Origin: NORP309 sp964564165
GTDB taxonomy: Bacteria > Pseudomonadota > Gammaproteobacteria > Xanthomonadales > Marinicellaceae
Direction of reading: 5' to 3'
Assembly: GCA_964564165.1 (NCBI GenBank)
Contig: CAZLZZ010000158.1
Location: 1-7,325 of the forward strand
DNA: 7,325 nucleotides
A model generated the notes under the pieces. That model saw only the letters and a program-made list of their open reading frames with translations. It was not told the origin of the DNA and ran no database searches. Below, in pieces: positions 1 to 5,901 of the stretch; positions within the stretch are counted from its first letter, which is position 1, and each line of letters starts with the position of its first letter. Both the position numbers and the translations under genes were made by a program.

Positions 1-722
1 GCAATTTTATTGATGTCTTTGTGATTAACAATCATCGAACCTGTTTTACCATCACCTGTGACAATATTAACCACGCCTTTGGGCAATCCTGCTTGTTGAC
101 AAATTTCGCCAAATAATAATGCGGTTAAACTGGTGTATTCGGCTGGTTTCATCACCACACAGTTGCCTGCGGCTATGGCTGGAGCAATTTTCCATGCCAT
201 CATTAATAGTGGGAAATTCCATGGAATAATTTGTCCTGCTACGCCTACGGCTTCATAGTCGTCCAATTTATCCTCCATTAATTGTGCCCAGCCTGCATGG
301 TGATAAAAATGACGGATAACCAATGGAATATCGACATCACGACTTTCACGTATGGGTTTGCCATTGTCTAAGCTTTCTAGAACTGCAAATAAGCGTGAAT
401 GTTTTTGAATCAAGCGTGCAATTGAATACAAATATTTGGCTCGCTGAAATCCTGACAGTTTTGCCCAACCTTGTTGCGCAATATTAGCAGCTGCAACAGC
501 CATATCCACATCTTTTTCATTGCCTTGAGTTATCTTGGCCAATAGTTCACCGTTAGCAGGATTGTTAGTATCAAAATAATTGTTTTTTTTATTTATTAAA
601 AATTCACCATTGATGAATTGTCCGAATTTATTGTTGTGTTCTTTCAGCCAAGCCATGGCCTCATCGGTATTTTCTGGTGCTACGCCATAATCCATTGTTT
701 CTAGTATTTTCATAATGCTCAT
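1..722 (-). CDS. Aldehyde dehydrogenase family protein, N-terminal part (runs off the left edge)
   Basis: I translated 240 codons from ATG 722; the gene is open at base 1. The protein belongs to the NAD(P)-dependent aldehyde dehydrogenase superfamily, cytosolic enzymes that oxidise aldehydes to acids. Visible landmarks are PWNFPL at residues 167-172, with N169 as the oxyanion-hole asparagine, KPAE at 192-195 (cofactor-binding lysine and glutamate), and GDGKTG in the Rossmann region near residue 222. The catalytic cysteine and general-base glutamate would lie beyond the window. The N-terminus (MSIMKILETMDYG, then a segment around FGQFINGEF) resembles the aldehyde dehydrogenases found beside deoC in other proteobacteria, as I recall them. 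The start at 722 is preferred over the in-frame ATG at 713 because AGAAGAG lies 7 bases upstream of 722. It follows deoC by 96 bases holding a REPIN-like hairpin. Its likely role is oxidising the acetaldehyde released by DeoC to acetate; the substrate is inferred from context. Confidence 0.93.
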   Translation of the reverse strand, partial: MSIMKILETMDYGVAPENTDEAMAWLKEHNNKFGQFINGEFLINKKNNYFDTNNPANGELLAKITQGNEKDVDMAVAAANIAQQGWAKLSGFQRAKYLYSIARLIQKHSRLFAVLESLDNGKPIRESRDVDIPLVIRHFYHHAGWAQLMEDKLDDYEAVGVAGQIIPWNFPLLMMAWKIAPAIAAGNCVVMKPAEYTSLTALLFGEICQQAGLPKGVVNIVTGDGKTGSMIVNHKDINKI

Positions 723-729
723 TGTTATA

Positions 730-736
730 CTCTTCT
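730..736 (-). promoter_or_regulatory. Ribosome binding site of the aldehyde dehydrogenase gene
   Basis: The minus strand reads AGAAGAG, then 7 bases, then the ATG at 722. This spacing favours the start at 722 over the in-frame ATG at 713. The site lies 6 bases beyond the end of the REPIN-like hairpin, so the hairpin does not directly cover it. Confidence 0.6.
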
Positions 737-742
737 ATTTTT

Positions 743-806
743 TGTAAGGTGAGTTTACCCACCATTTTTGTTTATTTTGATTTTTGGTGGGTAAACCCAC
801 CTTACA
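743..806. repeat. REPIN-like element: two REP palindromes in inverted orientation
   Basis: The arms 743-764 and 785-806 are inverted copies matching at 21 of 22 positions, separated by a 20-base T-rich loop on the plus strand. The right arm contains the palindrome GGTGGGTAAACCCACC, a 7-bp stem with a 2-base loop, beside a TTAC tail (GTAA head when inverted); the left arm is the same with one change at 752. Each arm can therefore fold alone, or the two can form one long hairpin. That is the architecture of REPINs, which are paired REP sequences spread by REP-associated tyrosine transposases (RAYTs). It fills most of the deoC-aldehyde dehydrogenase gap. No T-run follows the hairpin on either strand, so a classical terminator is unlikely. 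In an mRNA it could stabilise or separate the two messages. Confidence 0.8.
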
Positions 807-818
807 GTAATGCCCTGT

Positions 819-1787
819 TTAACCTATTGCATGTCTGAAACTGGCCGAATACTTGCCCGTCACATGGTGCTCTAACTGTCGTTCAATATCACCCAACAAA
901 CTAGATGCACCAAATCTAAACAATTCAGGTTCCAACCAATCTCGGCCCAATTCTTCTTTCATTAACACCAAATACACCAGGCTTTGTTTGGCGGTGCTGA
1001 TACCACCTGCTGGTTTGTAACCGATTTTATAGCCTGTGCGTTCATAGTATTCGCGAATTTGTCTGACCATCACCAAGCTTACTGGCAAGGTTGCATTGAC
1101 CGATTCTTTGCCTGTAGAGGTTTTGATGAAGTCAGCTCCAGCCATCATACACACCATTGAAGCTTTGGCTACATTCCTAAAGGTACCAAGCTCGCCAGTT
1201 GCTAAGATGGTTTTTAAATGGGCTTCACCACAGGCATCGCGGTATTCTTTGACTTCGTCATACAGTTTTTGCCAATCTTGGGCAAAAACCAAACGCCGTG
1301 AAATAACTATATCAATTTCAGTTGCACCAGCGGTAACAGAGCGTCTGATTTCTTCAACCCGCATATCAAATGGTGTTAGTCCTGCGGGAAAACCTGTTGA
1401 TACTGCCGCCAATTCAACGTTTGATTTTTTTAGAAAACCACTGGCTGCCTCTAACATTTCATGATAAACACACACTGCTCCCGTGGTGATATTTAACTTT
1501 TCAACTCCCAGTGCTATCAGTATGTCTTTGCGTACTGGATTCTTGGCTTTTTCACATAGGCGCTTAACCCGTCGGGTTGTATCGTCTCCCGATAATGTGG
1601 TTAAATCAATACAACTTAATGCTTTTAATAACCAAGCCGCTTGGTGGTGTTTCTTTACTGAACGCCTACCGCTATAGCTTGCTGCACGCCTTTGGACTGC
1701 CGATGTATTGACTTGAATGCTCTCGATCCAATCAAGATTCAGTGGCATACCTGGGTTTCTTTTAATCTCTGTTTTTTTTGTATTCAT
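819..1787 (-). CDS. deoC: Deoxyribose-phosphate aldolase, animal DERA-like subtype
   Basis: A 322-residue cytosolic class I aldolase that splits 2-deoxy-D-ribose 5-phosphate into glyceraldehyde 3-phosphate and acetaldehyde, the last step of deoxynucleoside catabolism. The Schiff-base lysine is K222 in FIKTSTGK (220-227). D159 in TEIDIVI and K258 in GYKPAGG complete the catalytic set known from E. coli DeoC. The protein is longer than the roughly 250-260 residue E. coli type. Its N-terminal segment (LDWIESIQVN, RRSVKKHHQAAWLLKA, IDLTTLSGDDT) and the blocks GEAHLKTILATGELGT and HHVTGKY near the C-terminus closely follow human DERA as I recall it, so it belongs to that long subtype. The start at 1787 has GAGAG six bases upstream. 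It lies 30 bases after the SorC regulator and upstream of an aldehyde dehydrogenase, which supports one catabolic operon. All key residues are present, so it should be active. Confidence 0.96.
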   Translation of the reverse strand: MNTKKTEIKRNPGMPLNLDWIESIQVNTSAVQRRAASYSGRRSVKKHHQAAWLLKALSCIDLTTLSGDDTTRRVKRLCEKAKNPVRKDILIALGVEKLNITTGAVCVYHEMLEAASGFLKKSNVELAAVSTGFPAGLTPFDMRVEEIRRSVTAGATEIDIVISRRLVFAQDWQKLYDEVKEYRDACGEAHLKTILATGELGTFRNVAKASMVCMMAGADFIKTSTGKESVNATLPVSLVMVRQIREYYERTGYKIGYKPAGGISTAKQSLVYLVLMKEELGRDWLEPELFRFGASSLLGDIERQLEHHVTGKYSASFRHAIG

Positions 1788-1800
1788 AAGTTTCTCTCAT

Positions 1801-1821
1801 GATGGGCGGGGCCCATCTTAC
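1801..1821 (-). repeat. Single REP-type palindrome overlapping the regulator's stop codon
   Basis: The minus strand reads GTAA followed by GATGGGC-CCC-GCCCATC, a perfect 7-bp GC-rich stem with a 3-base loop (arms 1801-1807 and 1811-1817). The layout, a GTAA head then G(A/G)TGGG...CCCA(C/T)C, matches the arms of the element at 743-806, so both probably belong to one repeat family. The TAA of the head (1818-1820) is the stop codon of the upstream regulator. The stem ends three bases before the GAGAG ribosome binding site of deoC. No T-run follows the stem, so a classical terminator is unlikely. A hairpin here could slow 3' exonuclease decay or tune entry of ribosomes onto deoC; both are inference. 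Confidence 0.7.
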
Positions 1822-2750
1822 ATAATATTCTTTGCTGATTCTTCACTGATGATTAAATCAGTAATCGTGTTTGTTTTTAGTGCAGCCAATGTTGCTTTGC
1901 CTTTGTCCGCTCCACCTACTATGGCAACTACTTGCTTGCCTTTAATGTCTTGTATTGATAAACCCAAAGATAAGTCATTGGCTTTGTCTTTTATTCTGTT
2001 GCCATCTTTGTCCATAAATGCGCCCATAAAATCCCCCACTGCCTTTTTGTTCTTCATGGTTTGCCAAATACTTTCTTCTATTAAGCCTGTTTGATGCACA
2101 TGGGCATCGCCTTCAAGCGAACCTATTCCAACAATATAAATACTGGCAGTTTTTGCAAAGTCCAACATTTGAATAACGCTTTGTTGCGATAACAACATTT
2201 GTTTTTCTTGATGATCTTTCGCCATATAAGGCACAGGCAAAAAATACGACTCAGAGCTTGTCCTTTCCGATATTTGATGAATCACATCAAATGGATTGGT
2301 TGAAAATTTACGCGTTAGTCCGCCAGAAACAGAAACAAATTGTAGGTTTTCATTGTGTGTATGTGGCAAATGATTCACCACCGAAGATAAAGTTCGCCCT
2401 TTGCCAATGCCAATCACAGTGTCTTTTGTTTGTTTAAATAACTGATGTAAAAAACTGGCTCCCGCTGTACCAATGGCATTGAATTCATCCATTTCTGAAT
2501 CAATAAAAGGAACCACTGTACAAGTTTTAAGACCAAAAGCTTTTATCAATTTTTCTTCTAATTCGACACACTCAACAATCTCGCCTTCAATAAATATTTT
2601 AACCACATTATTGGCATGAGCGTAAGCAATCAAACGATGGGCTTTTGCAGAAGACACATTCAAACGCTTTGCCACTTGGGTTTGCGTATAGCCACCGACA
2701 TACGAAAGCCATGCTGCTTTGGTTGCTAAATTTAGTTGAGTAGTTGGCAT
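1818..2750 (-). CDS. SorC-family sugar-binding transcriptional regulator (Bacillus DeoR-like)
   Basis: A 310-residue cytosolic DNA-binding protein. An N-terminal helix-turn-helix covers about residues 20-44 (GYTQTQVAKRLNVSSAKAHRL). A SorC-type effector domain follows from about residue 60, with GIGKGRT at 114-120, SVSGG at 140-144, GIGSL at 208-212, VGDFMGAFMDKDG at 238-250 and GGADKGKATLAAL at 279-291. The family binds phosphorylated sugars and usually releases DNA when the ligand is bound. B. subtilis DeoR, of this family, responds to deoxyribose 5-phosphate. Being the first gene before deoC and an aldehyde dehydrogenase, it is most likely the local repressor of deoxyribose use and is probably autoregulated through the palindromes at 2765-2809. 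No good Shine-Dalgarno sequence precedes the ATG at 2750 (TGATTTTATAAA), so translation may be weak. The family call is firm; the ligand is inferred. Confidence 0.9.
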   Translation of the reverse strand: MPTTQLNLATKAAWLSYVGGYTQTQVAKRLNVSSAKAHRLIAYAHANNVVKIFIEGEIVECVELEEKLIKAFGLKTCTVVPFIDSEMDEFNAIGTAGASFLHQLFKQTKDTVIGIGKGRTLSSVVNHLPHTHNENLQFVSVSGGLTRKFSTNPFDVIHQISERTSSESYFLPVPYMAKDHQEKQMLLSQQSVIQMLDFAKTASIYIVGIGSLEGDAHVHQTGLIEESIWQTMKNKKAVGDFMGAFMDKDGNRIKDKANDLSLGLSIQDIKGKQVVAIVGGADKGKATLAALKTNTITDLIISEESAKNIM

Positions 2751-2764
2751 TTTATAAAATCAAT

Positions 2765-2809
2765 CACAAGTGAAATATTTTTCAATGAGTGAAATATATT
2801 TCATTTGTG
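2765..2809. promoter_or_regulatory. Putative operator array of the SorC-family regulator
   Basis: Two similar 14-bp dyads begin 19 bp apart: TGAAATATATTTCA (2790-2803, perfect) and TGAAATATTTTTCA (2771-2784, one pair off). A larger inverted repeat frames both: CACAAGTGAAATAT (2765-2778) against ATATTTCATTTGTG (2796-2809), matching at 13 of 14 positions. On the minus strand the left dyad begins with TTGAAA and ends in TTTCA, resembling the B. subtilis DeoR operator as I remember it (ATTGAA...TTTCAAT). One dyad covers the predicted -10 element and the other lies just after the predicted transcription start, which fits repression. Binding by the adjacent regulator is inferred. Confidence 0.65.
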
Positions 2810-2821
2810 GTAAAAAATCAA
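2793..2821 (-). promoter_or_regulatory. Predicted sigma70 promoter of the regulator-deoC-aldehyde dehydrogenase unit
   Basis: On the minus strand TTGATT (2816-2821) and TATATT (2793-2798) are separated by 17 bases, giving four and five consensus matches. Transcription would start near 2786, at the centre of the operator dyad, leaving a leader of about 36 bases. AT-rich sequence offers other weak matches, for example TTCAAA-16-TATAAA further upstream, so the choice rests on spacing and on overlap with the operator. Confidence 0.5.
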
Positions 2822-3074
2822 CTAATTTTTAAATTTATAATGTTAAACCGCTAAATTTGAAGCATATTAGGCTAGATATACACGCCTTAGTATTCATTCA
2901 ATTTACATTCCCCCTTTGAGTGCAAAAATGGGTATTGAATAGCGACACAAAGCCGCAGTGAAAAAACAAGAAGGTATCGCACAACGACACAGCGAAAAGA
3001 CAAAAAAATTGTCTACAGATGAAAAATCAGTAGATTTAATTCTACCAAACGGATTTATAAATTATAACGGTTAT
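2822..3074. other. Intergenic stretch with small dyads and no supported gene
   Basis: This is most of the 384-base gap between coaBC and the regulator. I find no recognisable coding sequence. It holds several short inverted repeats: ATTCAAT/ATTGAAT (2896-2902 and 2934-2940), AGACAA/TTGTCT with a 5-base A loop (2998-3003 and 3009-3014), GTAGA/TCTAC (3030-3034 and 3041-3045), and TATAAC/GTTATA (3063-3068 and 3070-3075). Read on the minus strand, GTAGA-loop-TCTAC is followed by TGATTTTT, and the AGACAA hairpin has a T-rich loop and a short T tail. Either could be a weak terminator for the pan operon, but neither has a GC-rich stem. Confidence 0.4.
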
Positions 3075-3112
3075 ATTGGGTAGGCTGGTGCAGAGCGAAG
3101 GGAAACCCAACA
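3075..3112. repeat. Degenerate REP-like palindrome downstream of coaBC
   Basis: The plus strand carries TTGGGT (3076-3081) and ACCCAA (3105-3110) as inverted ends around a core containing GGTGCAGAGCGAAGGG. The form GTAGG-CTGG...GAGCGAAGG-GAAACCCAACA resembles a widespread proteobacterial intergenic repeat whose intact form runs from GTAGGTTGGG to AACCCAACA around a GAGCGAAGC-like core, as I recall it. The internal arms no longer pair well, so this looks like a decayed copy. Its sequence family differs from the elements at 743-806 and 1801-1821. It starts 22 bases beyond the coaBC stop, in the 3' untranslated region. Confidence 0.5.
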
Positions 3113-3134
3113 TTTCTATGCCAAAAACATGCTC

Positions 3135-4343
3135 TTAATCTTGCATAGCCTGCATATTCTGCATGATTTCTCGGCACAAATATTTCACACTGTCGCATTT
3201 GATAGTTTTTTGATTACTTTGATTACCTGCATGTAAAGTAAAAGGATGGTGGTTTTCCTTAATGTCAGACAGATCATTATGAGCAACATAGCCAATACCT
3301 TCTTGATTGAGTAACTTCATGACGGCTGATTTTTGTTTTTCAGCATCATCGCTATTGGTCAGTTTAAAGGCGACAATCTTTAAACTTGAATTTTTAGACC
3401 ATTTTAATAATTGAGACAGTAACTTAGGGTTTTTTTTGAGTTTTAGCTCCAGAGTCTCTGATGTGGGCAGTTTTGATTGGCGAGATGCAATGACATTTTT
3501 TCCGTTTGTTGTTATGCTTGCAACGTAAAAATCACTGATGGCTGCGGCATGAAAAACAGCATCAAAATGCTGGGTTTCTAAAAGGTTTTTCAAGGCAGCA
3601 GATAATTCATTAAAAGTCTCGTACAGCACTTTTGTACAGGGCAATTTAGGTCCGATGGCATTAATCGCACCAAGCCATGTAACTTGATAGCCTTGAGCAG
3701 TAAAGTAATCAGCAATTTTCCCTCCGGTTCTACCTGTGCTTAGATTACCAATATAACGCACACCATCTATGTATTCACGTGTTCCACCTGCGGTGATTAA
3801 TATGCGCATGTCCTTTTGCGATTTAAAAATGATATTATTGATTTCATCTATTTCCATTAAACGACCCGAACCTTTTTCACCACATGCCAGCTCACCTGAT
3901 TGGGGCAATAACACATTCACACCCCAGTTTTGTAATTGTTTAATCGAGTTTTGCGTTGCTGGATAATTCCACATCATTGAGTTCATCGCAGGTGCGATAT
4001 ACATGGGTTTGCCCAGTTCTAAAGCTGCTACCCAAGAGGTGGTAACGATATCATCAGCAATACCAGCGACCAATTTGTTTATTGTATTGGCAGTTGCGGG
4101 GGCAAGTACAACAATATCAGCCCAGCGGCTTAGGTGGATGTGCTCCATCATATTGTCTTCTTCAAATACCGATGAAACTACTGAATTGTCACTGAGTCCT
4201 TCTAAAGTTGCTTTGCCGACAAATTCAAAAACACTTTGGGTGCAGATAACCTTGACTTCATGCCCAGCTTTTCGCCACAAAGAAATTAAACCCGTGGCTT
4301 TAGCAGCGGCGATAGAACCCGACATCATCAACAGTAGTTTCAT
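3135..4343 (-). CDS. coaBC: Bifunctional phosphopantothenoylcysteine decarboxylase / phosphopantothenate-cysteine ligase
   Basis: A 402-residue cytosolic enzyme. CoaB joins 4'-phosphopantothenate to cysteine using CTP, and CoaC, an FMN flavoprotein, decarboxylates the product to 4'-phosphopantetheine. The CoaC domain covers about residues 1-172: GSIAAAKA (9-16), active-site H70 in HIHLSRWAD, PAMN with N121 (118-121), and the flap ELACGEKGSGRL with C154. The CoaB domain covers about 178-402: ITAGGTREYIDGVRYIGN (183-200) with N200, LSTGRTGG (201-208), AAAISDFYV (266-274), a lysine at 291 near the usual CTP-binding lysine loop, and HNDLSDI (355-361). Several CoaB blocks differ from E. coli: LSTGRTG replaces the usual SSGKMG, and AFKLTN stands where GFAAET is usual. 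It looks like a divergent but intact CoaB. Its ATG overlaps the panC stop by 4 bases, with GGAGA 7 bases upstream. It is the last gene of the pan operon. Confidence 0.96.
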   Translation of the reverse strand: MKLLLMMSGSIAAAKATGLISLWRKAGHEVKVICTQSVFEFVGKATLEGLSDNSVVSSVFEEDNMMEHIHLSRWADIVVLAPATANTINKLVAGIADDIVTTSWVAALELGKPMYIAPAMNSMMWNYPATQNSIKQLQNWGVNVLLPQSGELACGEKGSGRLMEIDEINNIIFKSQKDMRILITAGGTREYIDGVRYIGNLSTGRTGGKIADYFTAQGYQVTWLGAINAIGPKLPCTKVLYETFNELSAALKNLLETQHFDAVFHAAAISDFYVASITTNGKNVIASRQSKLPTSETLELKLKKNPKLLSQLLKWSKNSSLKIVAFKLTNSDDAEKQKSAVMKLLNQEGIGYVAHNDLSDIKENHHPFTLHAGNQSNQKTIKCDSVKYLCREIMQNMQAMQD

Positions 4344-5116
4344 GCGGCATTCTCCAATTTGCTAATTTTGACATTGTCTATCAGTCTAACATTGCCCAAA
4401 TAGGCAGCAACCAGTAAATGCCCGTCTAAACATTCAAGATAGTCTAATTGGAAGCCATAATCTATGAGCTGTTTCTTCATTTGCTCTAAAGACAAGCCTG
4501 AAATAATGGTTTTATACAGCAATGGCGCAATTTTACGTTGCACTGCTGTGAGGTTGAGGTTGCGAGAACTCATTGCGAGTCCATCTACTTCTCTGATTGT
4601 TGCTCCTGCAATAATTTCAATTGGCATAAAAAAAGCGCCCACCATTTGTCTAATGAGGGTTAATTGCTGGTAATCTTTCTCACCAAAATAGGCTTTGTCG
4701 GGTCGAACCAAATTTAATAACTTCATGACAATGGTAAGTACACCATCAAAATGTTCAGCTCTGTGAGCACCGCAATATTGTTGGCTTAATTCTTTTTCTA
4801 TCACCGAAAATGTGTAATTATCGGGGTACATTTCGGCAAAATCGGGCAACAACACACAGTCGACTCCCGCTATGTTTAGTTGCTCTAAATCTTCATTCAG
4901 TAAATTGGGATAATTGTGCAAATCATTTGGGTTGTCAAATTGAGTAGGGTTGACAAAAATGCTGACTATGGTGTGCTGAAAGTTATTTACCGATTGCTCG
5001 ATTAAAGATAAATGACCGGCATGCAAAGCTCCCATGGTTGGAATAAAGCCGACTTGTTGTTGCTTAAGGTTGTTGCGGTATTGTTTGAATTCTGAAATTC
5101 TGCGTATTATTTTCAT
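4340..5116 (-). CDS. panC: Pantothenate synthetase (pantoate--beta-alanine ligase)
   Basis: A 258-residue cytosolic ligase that condenses pantoate with beta-alanine using ATP, through a pantoyl-adenylate, to make pantothenate. Nucleotidyltransferase motifs appear in order: PTMGALHAGHLSLI (26-39) with the HxGH signature H32-H35, FVNPTQF (54-60), FDGVLTIVMKLLNLV (123-137), FGEKDYQQL (144-152) and REVDGLAMSSRN (175-186), the KMSKS-like loop. It is about 25 residues shorter than the 283-residue E. coli enzyme; the loss is in the C-terminal domain after about residue 205, while the closing block LVAAYLGNVRLID is kept. The active-site domain is complete, so activity is expected. ATG 5116 overlaps the panB stop by 4 bases and has AGGTGAGAG a few bases upstream; coaBC overlaps its own stop. 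Confidence 0.97.
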   Translation of the reverse strand: MKIIRRISEFKQYRNNLKQQQVGFIPTMGALHAGHLSLIEQSVNNFQHTIVSIFVNPTQFDNPNDLHNYPNLLNEDLEQLNIAGVDCVLLPDFAEMYPDNYTFSVIEKELSQQYCGAHRAEHFDGVLTIVMKLLNLVRPDKAYFGEKDYQQLTLIRQMVGAFFMPIEIIAGATIREVDGLAMSSRNLNLTAVQRKIAPLLYKTIISGLSLEQMKKQLIDYGFQLDYLECLDGHLLVAAYLGNVRLIDNVKISKLENAA

Positions 5117-5901
5117 GAATAACTCTCACCTTTACTGGGAAAATGATTGGATTTAACATCGGCATCATAGGCATTAAATGCCTGCAAAAACAACTGTTCA
5201 GCATCAAGATAATTGCGCACAAATTTGGGTTTAAAGTCTGTTTGTAAGCCCAACATATCTTGCATAACCAGAACCTGTCCATCGGTTCTGCTGCCTGCGC
5301 CTATGCCAATTGTTATGATTTCAAGTGACTGGGTGATTATTTCAGCAAGCAAGCTTGGCACACATTCCAACACAATGGCAAAACAGCCAGCGTCTTGTGT
5401 TTTCTTGGCGTCTTCTGTTATTTTTATTTTCGCATCATCATCTTTGCCTTGTACGCGATAACCGCCGAGTGTATTCACCGATTGTGGTGTTAAGCCCAAG
5501 TGACCCATTACGGGCACGCCAGAATCAACAATGTGGCGAATTAATTCTTGGTTGCCATTTAACCCTTCAAGCTTAACCGCGTGCGCCCCAGCTTTCATCA
5601 GTTTTTCAACCGCATTCATGTTGTCTGTTAATGATTTTCGGTATGACATAAATGGCAAATCAGCCACAATAAATTTATCAGGCGCACCTTTAACTACGGC
5701 TGCCAGATGTAATACCATAGTATCAATATCAATCGGCAAGGTAGAGTTGTGACCATGCATCACCATCGCTGCAGAATCACCGACTAAAATCATATCGACA
5801 TTGGATTGATTGATTATCTTTGCAGAGCTGTAGTCATAACAGGTTAACACGGAAATCTTTTTGCCATCGGCTTTGAGTTGAATCAGTTGATTGATATTCA
5901 T
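5113..5901 (-). CDS. panB: 3-methyl-2-oxobutanoate hydroxymethyltransferase (ketopantoate synthase)
   Basis: A 262-residue cytosolic enzyme, near the 264 residues of E. coli PanB. It transfers a hydroxymethyl group from 5,10-methylenetetrahydrofolate to 2-ketoisovalerate to give ketopantoate, the first committed step to pantothenate. The (beta/alpha)8-barrel motifs are all present: TCYDYSSA (20-27), VGDSAAMVMHG (40-50) with D42, VADLPF with D81, AVKLEG with E112 (these three acids bind the divalent metal), GHLGLTPQSVNTLGGYRVQG (133-152), catalytic E179 in VLECVP, and IGIGAG (198-203). ATG 5901 overlaps the panG stop by 4 bases and is preceded by GGAG eight bases upstream, at the end of a 15-bp tandem duplication inside panG. 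It is the second gene of the pan operon, between the reductase and the synthetase. Confidence 0.97.
   Translation of the reverse strand: MNINQLIQLKADGKKISVLTCYDYSSAKIINQSNVDMILVGDSAAMVMHGHNSTLPIDIDTMVLHLAAVVKGAPDKFIVADLPFMSYRKSLTDNMNAVEKLMKAGAHAVKLEGLNGNQELIRHIVDSGVPVMGHLGLTPQSVNTLGGYRVQGKDDDAKIKITEDAKKTQDAGCFAIVLECVPSLLAEIITQSLEIITIGIGAGSRTDGQVLVMQDMLGLQTDFKPKFVRNYLDAEQLFLQAFNAYDADVKSNHFPSKGESYS

Noticed and set aside
743..806. Rho-independent terminator after deoC
   Set aside because: The hairpin is strong, but on the minus strand it is followed by A-rich sequence (AAAAAATAGAAG) and on the plus strand by GTAATGCC; there is no T-run after the stem in either direction.
1096..1464. Plus-strand ORFs opposite deoC (also opposite the regulator, coaBC, panC, panB and panG)
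   Set aside because: Each is antisense to a gene with a complete set of family motifs, and none has a recognisable product or ribosome binding site.
1801..1817. Terminator between the regulator and deoC
   Set aside because: The perfect GC stem is followed by ATGAGAGAAAC, not T residues, and deoC's ribosome binding site begins three bases later, so read-through is expected.
2890..3062. CRISPR-like or tandem repeat array in the coaBC-regulator gap
   Set aside because: CGACACA occurs twice 42 bases apart and several dyads exist, but there is no regularly spaced repeat and spacer pattern.
2958..3083. Possible 41-residue plus-strand ORF (GTG start, lysine-rich, ending at TAG 3081)
   Set aside because: It has no Shine-Dalgarno sequence and no recognisable motif, opens just after an in-frame stop, and ends inside the REP-like palindrome. 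It is most likely chance.
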